DNA of 53,404 bases from CAG-791 sp002392385 (GCA_946616295.1 CAMOIU010000011.1:1-53404), one strand, 5' to 3'. Positions 41,802-50,253 are shown, counted from the stretch's first letter. Notes: a model not told the origin generated them from the sequence alone. A program made the numbers and translations.

Positions 41802-43373
41802 TCATATGCCCGCCAGTTCCCGGAAATGCGCCCGGTCGATCTTGCCGTTTTTGTTCAGGGGCATCTCGTCGATGCGCACGATCCTGGACGGGATCATGTA
41901 AGCGGGGACCCGCTCCTTGAGAAGGCTCCGGATCTCCTGGGGCTCCGCGTCTCCCGTATACCAGGAGAGCAGACGGTTCTTGTTGGTATCGAAGAGGCAG
42001 ACCGCCCGCTGTACGGCGTCGAGGGCCATCAGGTTGGTCTCGATCTCCTCCAGCTCGATGCGGTGCCCCATGTGCTTGATCTGGAAGTCGCTCCGGCCGG
42101 CAAAATACAGCTCGCCGTCCTCTCCCATAAGGGCCAGGTCGCCGGTCCTGTAGACCCGCTGTACGCTGCCGTCCTCCATCCTCCAGTGTACGAACCGCGC
42201 GGCTGTCTGCGCCGGATCCCGGTAATAGCCGATGGCCAGGGACTCCCCCGCCACGCAGAGCTCGCCGTTGACGCCGGCCTGCCGGATCAGGGAGGGCGTA
42301 TAGACGCTGCCGTCCGCCGGGACCGGTGCCTCCGGGTCCGCCAGGAAGATCTGTCTGCCGGGGAAAGGGCCTCCGATGGGGATCTTCTCTGTCTTGCCGT
42401 ACCGCCGGCTGATCCTGAAAAAGGTGCAGTTGCAGGTGATCTCCGAGGGGCCGTACAGATTGACGAATTCCGCCTCCGGCAGGGCGTCCTGCCACATGGT
42501 CAGGTGCCTGATGGGCATCACCTCGCCGCTGAACATGACCAGGCGGACCTTGTCCGGCACCCGGTAGCGCAGGCCCTTGAGCCCGGAGACCAGGCAGAGG
42601 GCCGACACAGCCCAGACAAGGACCGTGACGCCGCTGTCGCACAGATAGTCCAGAAGCCGCGGCGGCGTGCTGAAATATGCCCTGGGGATCAGGACCGCCT
42701 CCGCGCCCGTGAAGAGGGCGCTGTAGAGGTCCTTGACGGAGACGTCGAAATCAAAGGGTGCCTGGTTGCCCATCACATCCTCCTGCGTGATCCCGAAGAT
42801 CTCCGTAAAATGTCCGATGAAATCGATCACAGACCGGTGGCTGACCACGATGCCCTTGGGTGTGCCGGTGGAACCGGAGGTGAAGATCCCGTAGAGCGGG
42901 TCCTCTCCGCGCATTTCTGCCCGGATCTCCGCCAGCTTCTGCCGGGCCTCCGCCGGGATCTCCCGGTCAGCGGAGGTCCCTCCCAGACCCGCGGTCTCCT
43001 CCACGTCCAGGATCCTGCCCTCATAGCCCGCGGCCTGCAGCCGCGGCACCCCTTCCGTGTCCGTCAGGACCATCCGGGCCTCCAGGACTTCCAGGATCTT
43101 TCGGACCCTTTCCGGCGGCTGTTCCGGGTTGATGGGTACATAAAACCCACCCGCATATACGACTCCGTACATGCAGGTGAGTACCGCACTGCTCTTCTCC
43201 GCCAGCACTGCCACAGGTTCTCCCCGGCGGATCTGCCCGCACAGGGCAGCACCGGCACGCTGCGCAGCCTCGGCCAGTTCCCGGTATGTCAGGCGGGTCT
43301 TCCCGTCGTAGACCGCCGGCCGGTCACCCCACTGCCGCTGCGCATATTCGATCTGCTCCAGTATGATGTTCAA
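41802..43373 (-). CDS. Amino-acid adenylating ligase (DltA-like AMP-binding protein)
   Basis: 523 residues. ANL-superfamily signatures: LTYRELAEAAQRAG, IFTSGSTGTPKGIVVSH (P-loop), NLYGPSEITCNCTFF, VYRTGDLALMGEDGELYFAGR, and the C-terminal Lys in NKNGKIDRAHF. Length and single-domain form match DltA-type ligases that load a small carrier protein. It heads the five-gene operon. The residue-binding pocket cannot be read reliably, so the activated amino acid is not assigned. Confidence 0.92.
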   Translation of the reverse strand: MNIILEQIEYAQRQWGDRPAVYDGKTRLTYRELAEAAQRAGAALCGQIRRGEPVAVLAEKSSAVLTCMYGVVYAGGFYVPINPEQPPERVRKILEVLEARMVLTDTEGVPRLQAAGYEGRILDVEETAGLGGTSADREIPAEARQKLAEIRAEMRGEDPLYGIFTSGSTGTPKGIVVSHRSVIDFIGHFTEIFGITQEDVMGNQAPFDFDVSVKDLYSALFTGAEAVLIPRAYFSTPPRLLDYLCDSGVTVLVWAVSALCLVSGLKGLRYRVPDKVRLVMFSGEVMPIRHLTMWQDALPEAEFVNLYGPSEITCNCTFFRISRRYGKTEKIPIGGPFPGRQIFLADPEAPVPADGSVYTPSLIRQAGVNGELCVAGESLAIGYYRDPAQTAARFVHWRMEDGSVQRVYRTGDLALMGEDGELYFAGRSDFQIKHMGHRIELEEIETNLMALDAVQRAVCLFDTNKNRLLSWYTGDAEPQEIRSLLKERVPAYMIPSRIVRIDEMPLNKNGKIDRAHFRELAGI

Positions 43374-43408
43374 TATCTCCTCCCATAATATATGGCGTTA
43401 TGTAAAGC

Positions 43409-43475
43409 ATTATACCCTATATTTGATGGGAGATGGGAACAGGTTTACACAAATGATTAAACGATATTTCGTTTA
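43409..43475 (-). promoter_or_regulatory. Promoter region of the Dlt-like operon with palindrome
   Basis: Minus-strand TATAAT (43409-43414) lacks a good -35. TAAACGA (43458-43464) and TCGTTTA (43469-43475) form a perfect 7-base inverted repeat upstream, a candidate operator or activator site. The adjacent XRE protein is a possible ligand. Confidence 0.4.
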
Positions 43476-43522
43476 TTCTTCTCCGTCATGGGGATAAACG
43501 GCCGTGTACAGGCCTCCGCCGC

Positions 43523-43816
43523 TCACCGGGCCTGCATGGCCGCCGCACAGCCCTGCGCCGGCAGCGCCTCCCGCTCGCTGTCCACGACCAGGATGCTGTC
43601 GATCGGGACGCCGAAGACCAGGGCCAGGACGACCAGGTTGTCGACGGTGGGCAGGGTGGCGCCCCTCTGCCACTTGTAGATCGCCTGCGGAGTGGTGAAT
43701 CCGAAGATCTCCTGCAGGTCGTGGATGCTCAGGCCGGCCTCCCTGCGCAGCTGCGCGATATTGCGGCCGGTCAGGTCCATGTTGATGGTCGGATATTGGA
43801 TGTGGTACTGTATCAT
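43523..43816 (-). CDS. XRE-family HTH transcriptional regulator
   Basis: 97 residues with a Cro/C1-type helix-turn-helix: IAQLRREAGLSIHDLQEIFG, FTTPQAIYKWQRGATLPT, then VDNLVVLALVFGVPIDSIL. A short Ala/Gln-rich tail follows. AAAGGAGG precedes ATG 43816. It starts 43 bases after rtcB and lies 149 bases before the Dlt-like operon, so it may regulate either. Confidence 0.88.
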   Translation of the reverse strand: MIQYHIQYPTINMDLTGRNIAQLRREAGLSIHDLQEIFGFTTPQAIYKWQRGATLPTVDNLVVLALVFGVPIDSILVVDSEREALPAQGCAAAMQAR

Positions 43817-43859
43817 GCTTTTCCCTCCTTTCAGAGGGCATCCGACCATCCGGGGGGAT

Positions 43860-45089
43860 TCAGTCGGATGCCTTGAAGTTATAGATGGGTCTCAGGACCT
43901 CCAGGATGTCGACGCTCTCGCCGATCACGTCGATGATGGCATCCAGGGACTTGTAGGCCATCGGCGCCTCGTCCAGCGTCCGCTCGTTGACGGAGGTGGT
44001 GTAGATGCCCGCCATAGCCTCGCGGTACGCGTCCATGGACAGGGTGTTCTTCGCGGCGGTGCGGGACATCACGCGGCCGGCGCCGTGAGGCGCGGAGTAG
44101 TTCCACTCCGGGTTCCCCCTGCCCACGGCCAGAACGCTCCCGTCCCGCATGTTGATGGGGATCAGGACCTTCTCGCCCTTGTGGGCCGCGATGGCGCCCT
44201 TGCGCAGGATGCGCTCCTGGGTGTCGATGTAGTTGTGAATGGTGTGGAAGGCAGGCCCCGCCTCCGCGGCAGCCTGCGCGGCCCGGTCAGCCAGACCGGC
44301 GCGGTCCAGCAGGATCTCCGCCATCAGCTCCCGGTTCCTCCGGGCGAAAGCCTGGCAGATCTCCACGTCATGCAGGTAGTCCTCCAGGTAGGTGCCGTAC
44401 AGCCAGCACAGATCCTCCGGCACCGCCAGCTCGTGCTGTCTCCAGTCGATGGCCTTCAGGGCCGCCTGGATCTCCTGCCTTCTCCCCTGCTCCTTGTAGG
44501 TGCGGATGATTTCGTCCCGCTGGCGGAAATACTCCTCCTTGCCCTTGTGCAGGTCCACGGCCAGGCGCTGGTAGATCTCGGCGACCTGCTTGCCCAGATT
44601 GCGGCTGCCGCTGTGGATCACCAGATAGTGCATGCCGTCCGCCGCCCGGTCGATCTCGATGAAATGGTTGCCGCCGCCCAGGGTCCCCAGGCTCTGCTGC
44701 AGACGGGTCGTCCGCTGCAGGTCGCGGTAACAGCGCAGGGCCTCCAGATCGAACTTCTCGCGTCTTCCCTCCCAGGTATGCATGCCGGAAGGGATGTAGT
44801 GGGCGGCCTCGTCGACCCTCTCCAGGTCGATCTCCTCCCGTCCCAGCGGCACGGTGTACATGCCGCAGCCGATGTCGACGCCGACGACGTTGGGGACCGC
44901 CTTGTCGACGATGGTCATGGTTGTCCCGATGGTGCACCCCTTTCCGGCGTGCACGTCGGGCATGATGCGGATCCGGCTTCCCTCCGCCAGATCGTAGTCG
45001 CACATACGCCGGATCTGCCCGATCGCCTCCTCCTCGACGACGACCGCGTAGCAGATGGCGGTGTTCTTCTTTCCTCTGATCTCGAACAT
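43860..45089 (-). CDS. rtcB: tRNA-splicing ligase / RNA 3'-phosphate ligase RtcB
   Basis: 409 residues, the size of E. coli RtcB. Joins RNA 2',3'-cyclic phosphate (or 3'-phosphate) ends to 5'-OH ends with GTP and Mn2+. Metal and GTP motifs: MPDVHAGKGCTIGTT, GVDIGCGMYTV, GGGNHFIEID, VIHSGSRNLGKQ and SAPHGAGRVMSRTAAK, which carries the guanylylated His. AAGGAGG precedes ATG 45089. Preceded by a long structured leader and followed by the XRE gene. In other bacteria rtcB is stress-induced for RNA repair. Confidence 0.96.
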   Translation of the reverse strand: MFEIRGKKNTAICYAVVVEEEAIGQIRRMCDYDLAEGSRIRIMPDVHAGKGCTIGTTMTIVDKAVPNVVGVDIGCGMYTVPLGREEIDLERVDEAAHYIPSGMHTWEGRREKFDLEALRCYRDLQRTTRLQQSLGTLGGGNHFIEIDRAADGMHYLVIHSGSRNLGKQVAEIYQRLAVDLHKGKEEYFRQRDEIIRTYKEQGRRQEIQAALKAIDWRQHELAVPEDLCWLYGTYLEDYLHDVEICQAFARRNRELMAEILLDRAGLADRAAQAAAEAGPAFHTIHNYIDTQERILRKGAIAAHKGEKVLIPINMRDGSVLAVGRGNPEWNYSAPHGAGRVMSRTAAKNTLSMDAYREAMAGIYTTSVNERTLDEAPMAYKSLDAIIDVIGESVDILEVLRPIYNFKASD

Positions 45090-45146
45090 GATGATTCCTC
45101 CTTGTATGAGTGCGGTTTTGTCCGGGCCGCAAACACGCAAAACAAG

Positions 45147-45219
45147 AGGCGCCGCCCGTCTCCACGAGACGAACGGCGCCTGATAATTCCTCTATGAAAG
45201 GACCCGCCTCCGGCGGGTC
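45147..45219. terminator. Two GC hairpins in the rtcB leader
   Basis: Hairpin A: AGGCGCCG (45147-45154) with CGGCGCCT (45174-45181) and CGTCTC/GAGACG inside; minus-strand tail CTTGTTTT. Hairpin B: GACCCGCC (45201-45208) with GGCGGGTC (45212-45219), tail CTTTC on minus and TTCTTT on plus. Both lie between the 51-codon ORF and rtcB, so they could attenuate rtcB. Confidence 0.7.
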
Positions 45220-45223
45220 TTCT

Positions 45224-45379
45224 TTAATACCCCCGGTAAGGCGCCGGTCCGATCACAAGGCTGTCTGCCTGCCTGTTCATCCCATGTCTGCACAGCAAAA
45301 CTGCTCCCGCACTTTCTTTGCGCGGGTCATTGAGATCATACGGAAGAATCATGAAATTGAATGAATGCAGTCTGATCAT
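45224..45379 (-). CDS. Candidate 51-residue small protein in the rtcB leader
   Basis: ATG 45379 with AAAGG 7 bases upstream opens 51 codons (MIRLHSFNFMILPYDLNDPR, then ESAGAVLLCRHGMNRQADS, ending PYRGY). It lies about 45 bases after the inferred transcription start and is followed at once by hairpin B. No family recognised. It may be a regulatory leader peptide, a small protein, or chance. Confidence 0.4.
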   Translation of the reverse strand: MIRLHSFNFMILPYDLNDPRKESAGAVLLCRHGMNRQADSLVIGPAPYRGY

Positions 45380-45397
45380 CGAACCTTTTTCCTTTCC

Positions 45398-45419
45398 GGG
45401 CAGGGTCTGCCCTTTTTTT
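45398..45419 (+). terminator. Plus-strand terminator-like hairpin
   Basis: GGGCAG (45398-45403), loop GGT, CTGCCC (45407-45412) and seven T residues form a canonical plus-strand terminator, although no plus-strand gene precedes it. On the minus strand it would form a 5' hairpin at the start of the rtcB RNA. Confidence 0.65.
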
Positions 45420-45427
45420 CTGAAGAC

Positions 45428-45456
45428 ACTATAGCATAAGTCGGGGAAATTGTCAG
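45428..45456 (-). promoter_or_regulatory. Putative promoter of the rtcB leader
   Basis: Minus-strand CTGACA (45451-45456) and TATAGT (45428-45433) are 17 bases apart. This predicts a leader of about 330 bases before rtcB. Confidence 0.6.
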
Positions 45457-45584
45457 TAAACCGGTGGTATAAATTTGTTACTGTATCACTCTTTTGAAAT
45501 AGGCAGCCAGTTCCTGCGGCGGTCTCGCCTTTTGTCGGGGTGCTGCTGTCGCTGCTGATCTTCCGGCGGCTGCCGGGCCCGCGC

Positions 45585-46871
45585 TCACGCCAGCAGGTGG
45601 ATCAGTATCCCGCCCAGGGTCAGCATCAGGGCGCCGCAGGATCTTGTCACGATCTGGGCAAAAGGCAGCAGCTCCATGCGCCCCGCGCTGCTGAGGACGG
45701 CGACGTTGCCGGAGCCGCCCATGTTGGTGGTGCACATGCCCGCCGCGATGGCGGATTCCAGGGGATAGAAACCCATGAGCTTCCAACCCACGAGCGCTGC
45801 GGTCAGGGTGATGGCCAGGACGCCCGCTACGACGGTCAGGAAGTAGAAAAGGGTCATGCCGGACAGGATGGTCTGCAGGTCGATCAGGGTGATGCCGATA
45901 CCGGTCAGGGCAGCGGCGGTCCAGACGCGGATGGCCAGATCGCCCCAGGCCCTGGCGCCCGCTTCCAGCTCCTCAGGCAGGATCCGGAAGGTCTTGGCCA
46001 CGATGGCCAGGATGATCATCCAGGCATAAGTGGGAACCACCGCGATGAAGGTGTGCAGGAGCTCGCCCGTCTGGTAGAAGGCCAGGGAGACAAGGAGGCC
46101 GGTCCCCAGGGATGTCAGGGTGGGGGCTGCCGGGGGAATCTTTTCTACTTTTCTCCCGTCATTGAGGAGACGGCCGTTCCCGGTGAGTCCGGGGAACCGG
46201 TCCTGGTTCTCCTTGCCGAACCTGTTGGCCAGCGCCGCGAAAACGATGGCAATCACATTCCCAAGCACCGTCGCCGGGGCGATCCTTGTCAGGATCACGC
46301 CGGCGTCCTGTCCCAGGACCTCCGCATAAATGGAGGACAGCGGCACGGCTCCGGCCGTCATCCCGCCGCTGGTCATGGGGATCGCGATCATCAGGATCCC
46401 TTCCAGGAAGGAATAGCCCATCACCATGGACAGCAGGCCCACCACCGTGCAGCCCGCCACGAGTCCCAGAAGCGCTGTCGGCAGGATCCGCACCGTCGCC
46501 CGCAGCAGCAGGTCGCGGTCAATATTGAAGAGACTCCCGCAGATCAGTGCCGCGATATAGAAGACCAGGAAGCCCTGCTCGTTCACGAAGGCGTCCGCCG
46601 TCCGCATGGCTCCTTCCGGGATCAGCCCGAGCGCCGCGATTGCCGCTCCGCCCAGGATACAGGCCACAGAGCCGCCCAGGTAGGTCCGCACCACCGGCAG
46701 CGTCTTTCCAAGCGTATTCAGTCCTTCCCCGATCACGATCAGCAGGAAGAATCCTCCCACCATGCCATCCGGCACACAGTCCAGATGCATACACACGAAC
46801 AGGATCACGAGGACCCCCAGATACAGCGGCAGAGGAAACCCCGCGATCCTGACTGACTTCAATCTTTCCAT
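45585..46871 (-). CDS. 2-hydroxycarboxylate transporter (CitS/MaeN/MleP family)
   Basis: 428-residue membrane protein of the 2HCT family. Two reentrant-loop signatures are visible: MTSGGMTAGAVPLS near residue 167 and NMGGSGNVAVLSSAGRM near residue 390. The family moves citrate, malate or lactate with Na+ or H+ or by exchange. No citrate lyase or malate enzyme genes are adjacent, so the substrate is open. The N-terminus MERLKSVRIAGFPLPLYLG is typical and complete. Confidence 0.93.
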   Translation of the reverse strand: MERLKSVRIAGFPLPLYLGVLVILFVCMHLDCVPDGMVGGFFLLIVIGEGLNTLGKTLPVVRTYLGGSVACILGGAAIAALGLIPEGAMRTADAFVNEQGFLVFYIAALICGSLFNIDRDLLLRATVRILPTALLGLVAGCTVVGLLSMVMGYSFLEGILMIAIPMTSGGMTAGAVPLSSIYAEVLGQDAGVILTRIAPATVLGNVIAIVFAALANRFGKENQDRFPGLTGNGRLLNDGRKVEKIPPAAPTLTSLGTGLLVSLAFYQTGELLHTFIAVVPTYAWMIILAIVAKTFRILPEELEAGARAWGDLAIRVWTAAALTGIGITLIDLQTILSGMTLFYFLTVVAGVLAITLTAALVGWKLMGFYPLESAIAAGMCTTNMGGSGNVAVLSSAGRMELLPFAQIVTRSCGALMLTLGGILIHLLA

Positions 46872-46916
46872 TTGTTACCACCCATGTGCGTCCGGCCCGC
46901 TTTCTGTCACGGAGAA

Positions 46917-47016
46917 ATATCAGGTCCGGTGCCCCTTCGATCCCGCGCATATCGGGATCCTCATAATCACAGACGATCAGAAGATCCGGCTGCACCATAG
47001 TATCCTCATCCCGCAC
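46917..47016 (-). pseudogene. Fragment of a Uma2-family (DUF820) endonuclease-like gene
   Basis: The minus strand encodes DTMVQPDLLIVCDYEDPDM then RGIEGAPDLI, matching the VQPD...CD...G.GAPDL core of Uma2/PD-(D/E)XK proteins. The sequence then diverges, and no N-terminal part is found. About 33 codons of a ~190-residue protein remain. The rest of the gap 46872-47179 holds nothing recognisable. Confidence 0.6.
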
Positions 47017-47179
47017 ACCAAGTCAAGGATGGGGCCGTTTTTTATCCTTATTTATTCTTAAACAGTCCCTTCTTCTTTGTGCTGGAAAAAAGGCCCGGCT
47101 TCCTGTATACTGCATCTGTCGCGTACATTTGTCCGCGTTATACAGACATTTCCGGACGCCGTCTCAGAAAGGGGGCCTT

Positions 47180-48580
47180 ATGACCTTCGCCGAACTGCTC
47201 AAGAAATTCGACGATATTCTCTACACCTGGTGTCTCATCTATATGCTCGCAGGAGCGGGTATCTACTTCACCATCCGCACCCGGTTCGTGCAGCTCCGAC
47301 TGCTGGGGGACTGCATCGCCTGTATGTTTGAAAAAAAGACCGACTCCCACCACATGTCCTCCTTCCAGGCCCTGATGGTCGCCACGGCTTCCCGTGTCGG
47401 CACCGGCAACATGGCCGGCGTCGCCACCGCCATCGTGGCGGGCGGCCCCGGCGCGGCCTTCTGGATGTGGCTCATGGCGGTCCTGGGGGCAGCCTCCGCC
47501 TTCATAGAGAGTACCCTGGCCCAGATCTACAAGGTCCAGGAGGAGGACGGCTCCTACAAGGGCGGCCCCGCCTATTATATCGAGCGGGCTCTCGGCGCCC
47601 GCTGGCTGGGCGTTATTTTTGCCATCTCCCTGATCGCCACCTTCGCCTTCGGCTTCAACGGTCTCCAGGCCTATAACATCGTCTCGACCATGGAGTACTA
47701 TTTCCCCAACCTGCACAGCTCTCCGGTGCCCCTGGTCATCGGCTGCCTCCTCTTCATGTCCTCGCTGTATCTCTTTTTCGCCGGTTCGGACAAGATCGGC
47801 TGGCTCTCCTCTGTCCTGGTCCCCGTCATGTCGGTCATGTATATCGTGATGGGCATTCTGATCATAATCCTCAACATCGGTGAGATCCCCGCGGTGCTGG
47901 CCGCCGTCATGAAGGACGCCTTCGATCTCCGCGCCATCTTCGGCGGTTTCACAGGCTCCTGCATGGTGCTGGGCATCAAGCGCGGCCTCTTCTCCAACGA
48001 GGCCGGCATGGGCTCCGCCCCCAACGCCTCCGCTTCCGCGGAAGTCTCCCACCCCGCCAAGCAGGGCCTGGCCCAGGTCATCTCCGTCTACATCGATACC
48101 CTGATGATCTGCTCCGCCACCGTCTTCATCCTCCTTCTCACCGGTGTCTACAAGACCGACAGCACCCTCGACGGTATCCCGCTCCTGCAGCAGAGCGTCG
48201 CCGCCCAGTTCGGCCCCTGGGCCATCCACGTGATCACCGTAGCTGTCTGCATGTTCGCCTTCACCTCCATCGTCGGCAACTACTTCTACGCGGAGGCCAA
48301 CATCCTCTTCATCAGCCAGAACAGACTCTTCCTGACCATCTTCCGCGTGGCCGCCGCCTTCATGGTCATGGCCGGCGCCCTGACCAACATGGACGTGGCC
48401 TGGAGCCTGGCCGACATCACCATGGGCTTCGAGGCCGTGGTCAACATCATCGCCATTCTCCTTCTCTCCCGCATCGCCATCCGCTGCCTGAAGGACTACG
48501 AGGACCAGAAAGCCCGCGATATCGATCCGGTATTCCACGAGAACAACATCGGGCTGGATAATACGGATGTGTGGAAATAA
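47180..48580 (+). CDS. Sodium:alanine/glycine symporter (AGCS family)
   Basis: 466 residues, about 11 membrane helices. AGCS signatures: FTIRTRFVQLRLL, ATASRVGTGNMAGVATAI (Na+/substrate site), GAAFWMWLMAVLGAASAFIE, KGGPAYYIERALG, and RGLFSNEAGMGSAPNASAS. It imports alanine or glycine with Na+. ATG 47180 follows AAGGGGG; the ORF extends upstream but MTFAELLKKFDDILYTW is the usual family start. The single transcript ends at REP-like repeats. Confidence 0.95.
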   Translation: MTFAELLKKFDDILYTWCLIYMLAGAGIYFTIRTRFVQLRLLGDCIACMFEKKTDSHHMSSFQALMVATASRVGTGNMAGVATAIVAGGPGAAFWMWLMAVLGAASAFIESTLAQIYKVQEEDGSYKGGPAYYIERALGARWLGVIFAISLIATFAFGFNGLQAYNIVSTMEYYFPNLHSSPVPLVIGCLLFMSSLYLFFAGSDKIGWLSSVLVPVMSVMYIVMGILIIILNIGEIPAVLAAVMKDAFDLRAIFGGFTGSCMVLGIKRGLFSNEAGMGSAPNASASAEVSHPAKQGLAQVISVYIDTLMICSATVFILLLTGVYKTDSTLDGIPLLQQSVAAQFGPWAIHVITVAVCMFAFTSIVGNYFYAEANILFISQNRLFLTIFRVAAAFMVMAGALTNMDVAWSLADITMGFEAVVNIIAILLLSRIAIRCLKDYEDQKARDIDPVFHENNIGLDNTDVWK

Positions 48581-48587
48581 GACCGCA

Positions 48588-48750
48588 AAGGGTCGCACAG
48601 GGGACGGTCGCACAGGGAAGGGTCGCACAGGGGGGTCGCACAGGGGACGGTTCTCTGTGCGACCCGCTATAATTCTGGCTTTTTTGCCGTTTAACCCCGC
48701 CATTCACACAAGGAACCGTCCCCTGTGTGAGCCTGTGTGAGCCCCTTTAC
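48588..48750. repeat. REP-like element cluster
   Basis: Four to five units: AGGGGACGGTCGCAC, GGGGTCGCACAGG, ACAGGGGACGGTTCTCTGTGCGACC and, inverted, AAGGAACCGTCCCCTGTGTGAG at about 48,710. Local hairpins likely terminate the AGCS transcript. Confidence 0.75.
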
Positions 48751-48769
48751 GGCCAGAGACAGATCTGGA

Positions 48770-49420
48770 GTGACTGGCACGGTGGCTTTCATCCCAGAAG
48801 GGTTTCTACAACTGAGCGGGGTGACTATACAGGACTGAAAACCATCCCAAAAGGCTCTCTCTACACAGATGGGTTGACCTGCTGCGACCGGTATTCATCC
48901 CATGCAGCTCTCTGCACGCAGACGGGTTGACCTGCCGGTACTGGTATTCATCCCATGAATCATCCTGCACGCAGGTGGGTTGATCTGCTGCCGGGTAAAC
49001 CCTCATCCCAAATCATCTCTGGAAGGCGGATTGGTTGACCTGCCGGTACCGGTATTCATCCCATGAATCATCCTGCACGCAGGTGGGTTGAGCTACCGGG
49101 TAAACCCTCATCCCAAAGCATCTCTGGAAGGCGGATTGGTTGACCTGCCGGTACCGGTATTCATCCCATGAATCATCCTGCACGCAGGTGGGTTGATCTA
49201 CCGGGTAAACCCTCATCCCAAAGCATCTCTGGAAGGCAGACGGGTTGACCTGCCGGTACCGGTATTCATCCCATGAATCATCCTGCACGCAAGTGGGTTG
49301 ATCTACCGGGTAAACCCTCATCCCAAATCATCTCTGGAAGGCAGACGGGTTGGCCTGCCGGTACCGGTATTCATCCCATGAATCATCCTGCACGCAAGTG
49401 GGGTGACCTGCCGTGGTCCA
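48770..49420. repeat. 105-bp tandem repeat array (dimer of the ~52-bp family)
   Basis: GGTACCGGTATTCATCCC recurs at 49045, 49150, 49255 and 49360, exactly 105 bases apart, with a diverged copy at 48937. Each unit holds two hairpin modules: TCATCCCATG to GGTGGGTTGA, and CTCATCCCAAA to GGATTGGTTGA. The first ~100 bases closely match the unit at 8.4 kb. No gene is seen. Confidence 0.85.
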
Positions 49421-49431
49421 TAAGTAACACA

Positions 49432-49458
49432 CCGCGCAGAGAACCATTCTCTGCGCGG
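49432..49458. terminator. Perfect 12-bp hairpin
   Basis: CCGCGCAGAGAA (49432-49443) and TTCTCTGCGCGG (49447-49458) pair perfectly around CCA. The central AGAGAACCATTCTCT resembles the REP core. It lies 14 bases downstream of the VWA gene stop and may terminate it. Confidence 0.7.
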
Positions 49459-49472
49459 CGTCCCCTGCCTGG

Positions 49473-50150
49473 TCACTTGCGTCGGGCGTAATCCTCGCGG
49501 ACCTGGTCGAAGAAGCTGCCCTCCTTGAAATCCTCCTGCATGGCGGCGGCGGAAGGGGCGCAGCGGGCGCGGCTGACGGCGTCGCTCATGGCCCGGTAGT
49601 TGAGGCTCTGGCCGCAGCTGTCGTTGTGGAAGGTGGCGGCGTGGTGGCGGTCGATGCCCATCCGGGAGGCAGTCTCTGCGGCATCCATGTTGGCGCCCAG
49701 GAAGAGGAATTCCCAGTGGTCGGCCTCCTTGTGGCGCTCGATCATGCCGCGCACCTCCGGCCCCGTGAAGTGCCGGCTGGCATTCTCCATGCCGTCCGTG
49801 GTGATGATGAAAAGGGTCTTGGCAGGCACGTCCTCCGGCCGCGCGTAGCGGTGGATGGTGTCAATGTGCCGGATGGCGCCGCCGACGGCATCCAGCAGCG
49901 CGGTGGCGCCCCGCACGTAGTACTCCTTGTCGGTCATCGGCGGCACCTTCTGGATCGGGCAGCGGTCATAGAGGACCTCCTGCCGGTCATCGAAGAGGAC
50001 GACACTGACGTACGCCTCTCCTTCTTCCTTCTTCTGCCTGTCCAGCATGCTGTTGAAGCCGCCGATAGTGTCACGCTCCAGCCCACTCATGGACCCACTC
50101 CTGTCCAGGATCATGACGATCTCGGTAAGATCATTTCTCTTCTCTGCCAT
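49473..50150 (-). CDS. VWA-domain protein
   Basis: 225 residues, almost entirely a von Willebrand factor A domain. The MIDAS motif is DRSGSMS near residue 16, with the Thr in RGATALLDAVGGAI and the Asp in IITTDGMENAS. Such cytosolic VWA proteins mediate metal-dependent protein contacts; the partner is unknown and no TerD or MoxR gene is adjacent. ATG 50150 follows GGAGGGACTGAG. Confidence 0.9.
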   Translation of the reverse strand: MAEKRNDLTEIVMILDRSGSMSGLERDTIGGFNSMLDRQKKEEGEAYVSVVLFDDRQEVLYDRCPIQKVPPMTDKEYYVRGATALLDAVGGAIRHIDTIHRYARPEDVPAKTLFIITTDGMENASRHFTGPEVRGMIERHKEADHWEFLFLGANMDAAETASRMGIDRHHAATFHNDSCGQSLNYRAMSDAVSRARCAPSAAAMQEDFKEGSFFDQVREDYARRK

Positions 50151-50222
50151 CTCAGTCCCTCCTTCTCCGCCGGATGACGGCGGTACCTTTCTTTGATGAT
50201 CTGAGCATATATCTTCCCACAC

Positions 50223-50247
50223 AAAAAAAGGTCGCCCAGAGGGCGAC
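50223..50247 (-). terminator. Terminator-like hairpin upstream of the VWA gene
   Basis: GTCGCCC (50231-50237) and GGGCGAC (50241-50247) pair around AGA; minus strand then reads CTTTTTTTG. It probably ends the radical SAM transcript. Confidence 0.85.
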
Positions 50248-50253
50248 ATATCA

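Noticed and set aside
45110..45364. 84-codon plus-strand ORF opposite the rtcB leader
   Set aside because: No convincing RBS or family; codons run through hairpin sequences. The minus-strand 51-codon ORF has better signals.
48770..49420. Possible CRISPR array
   Set aside because: Units repeat along their whole 105-base length with no unique spacers, and no cas genes are present.
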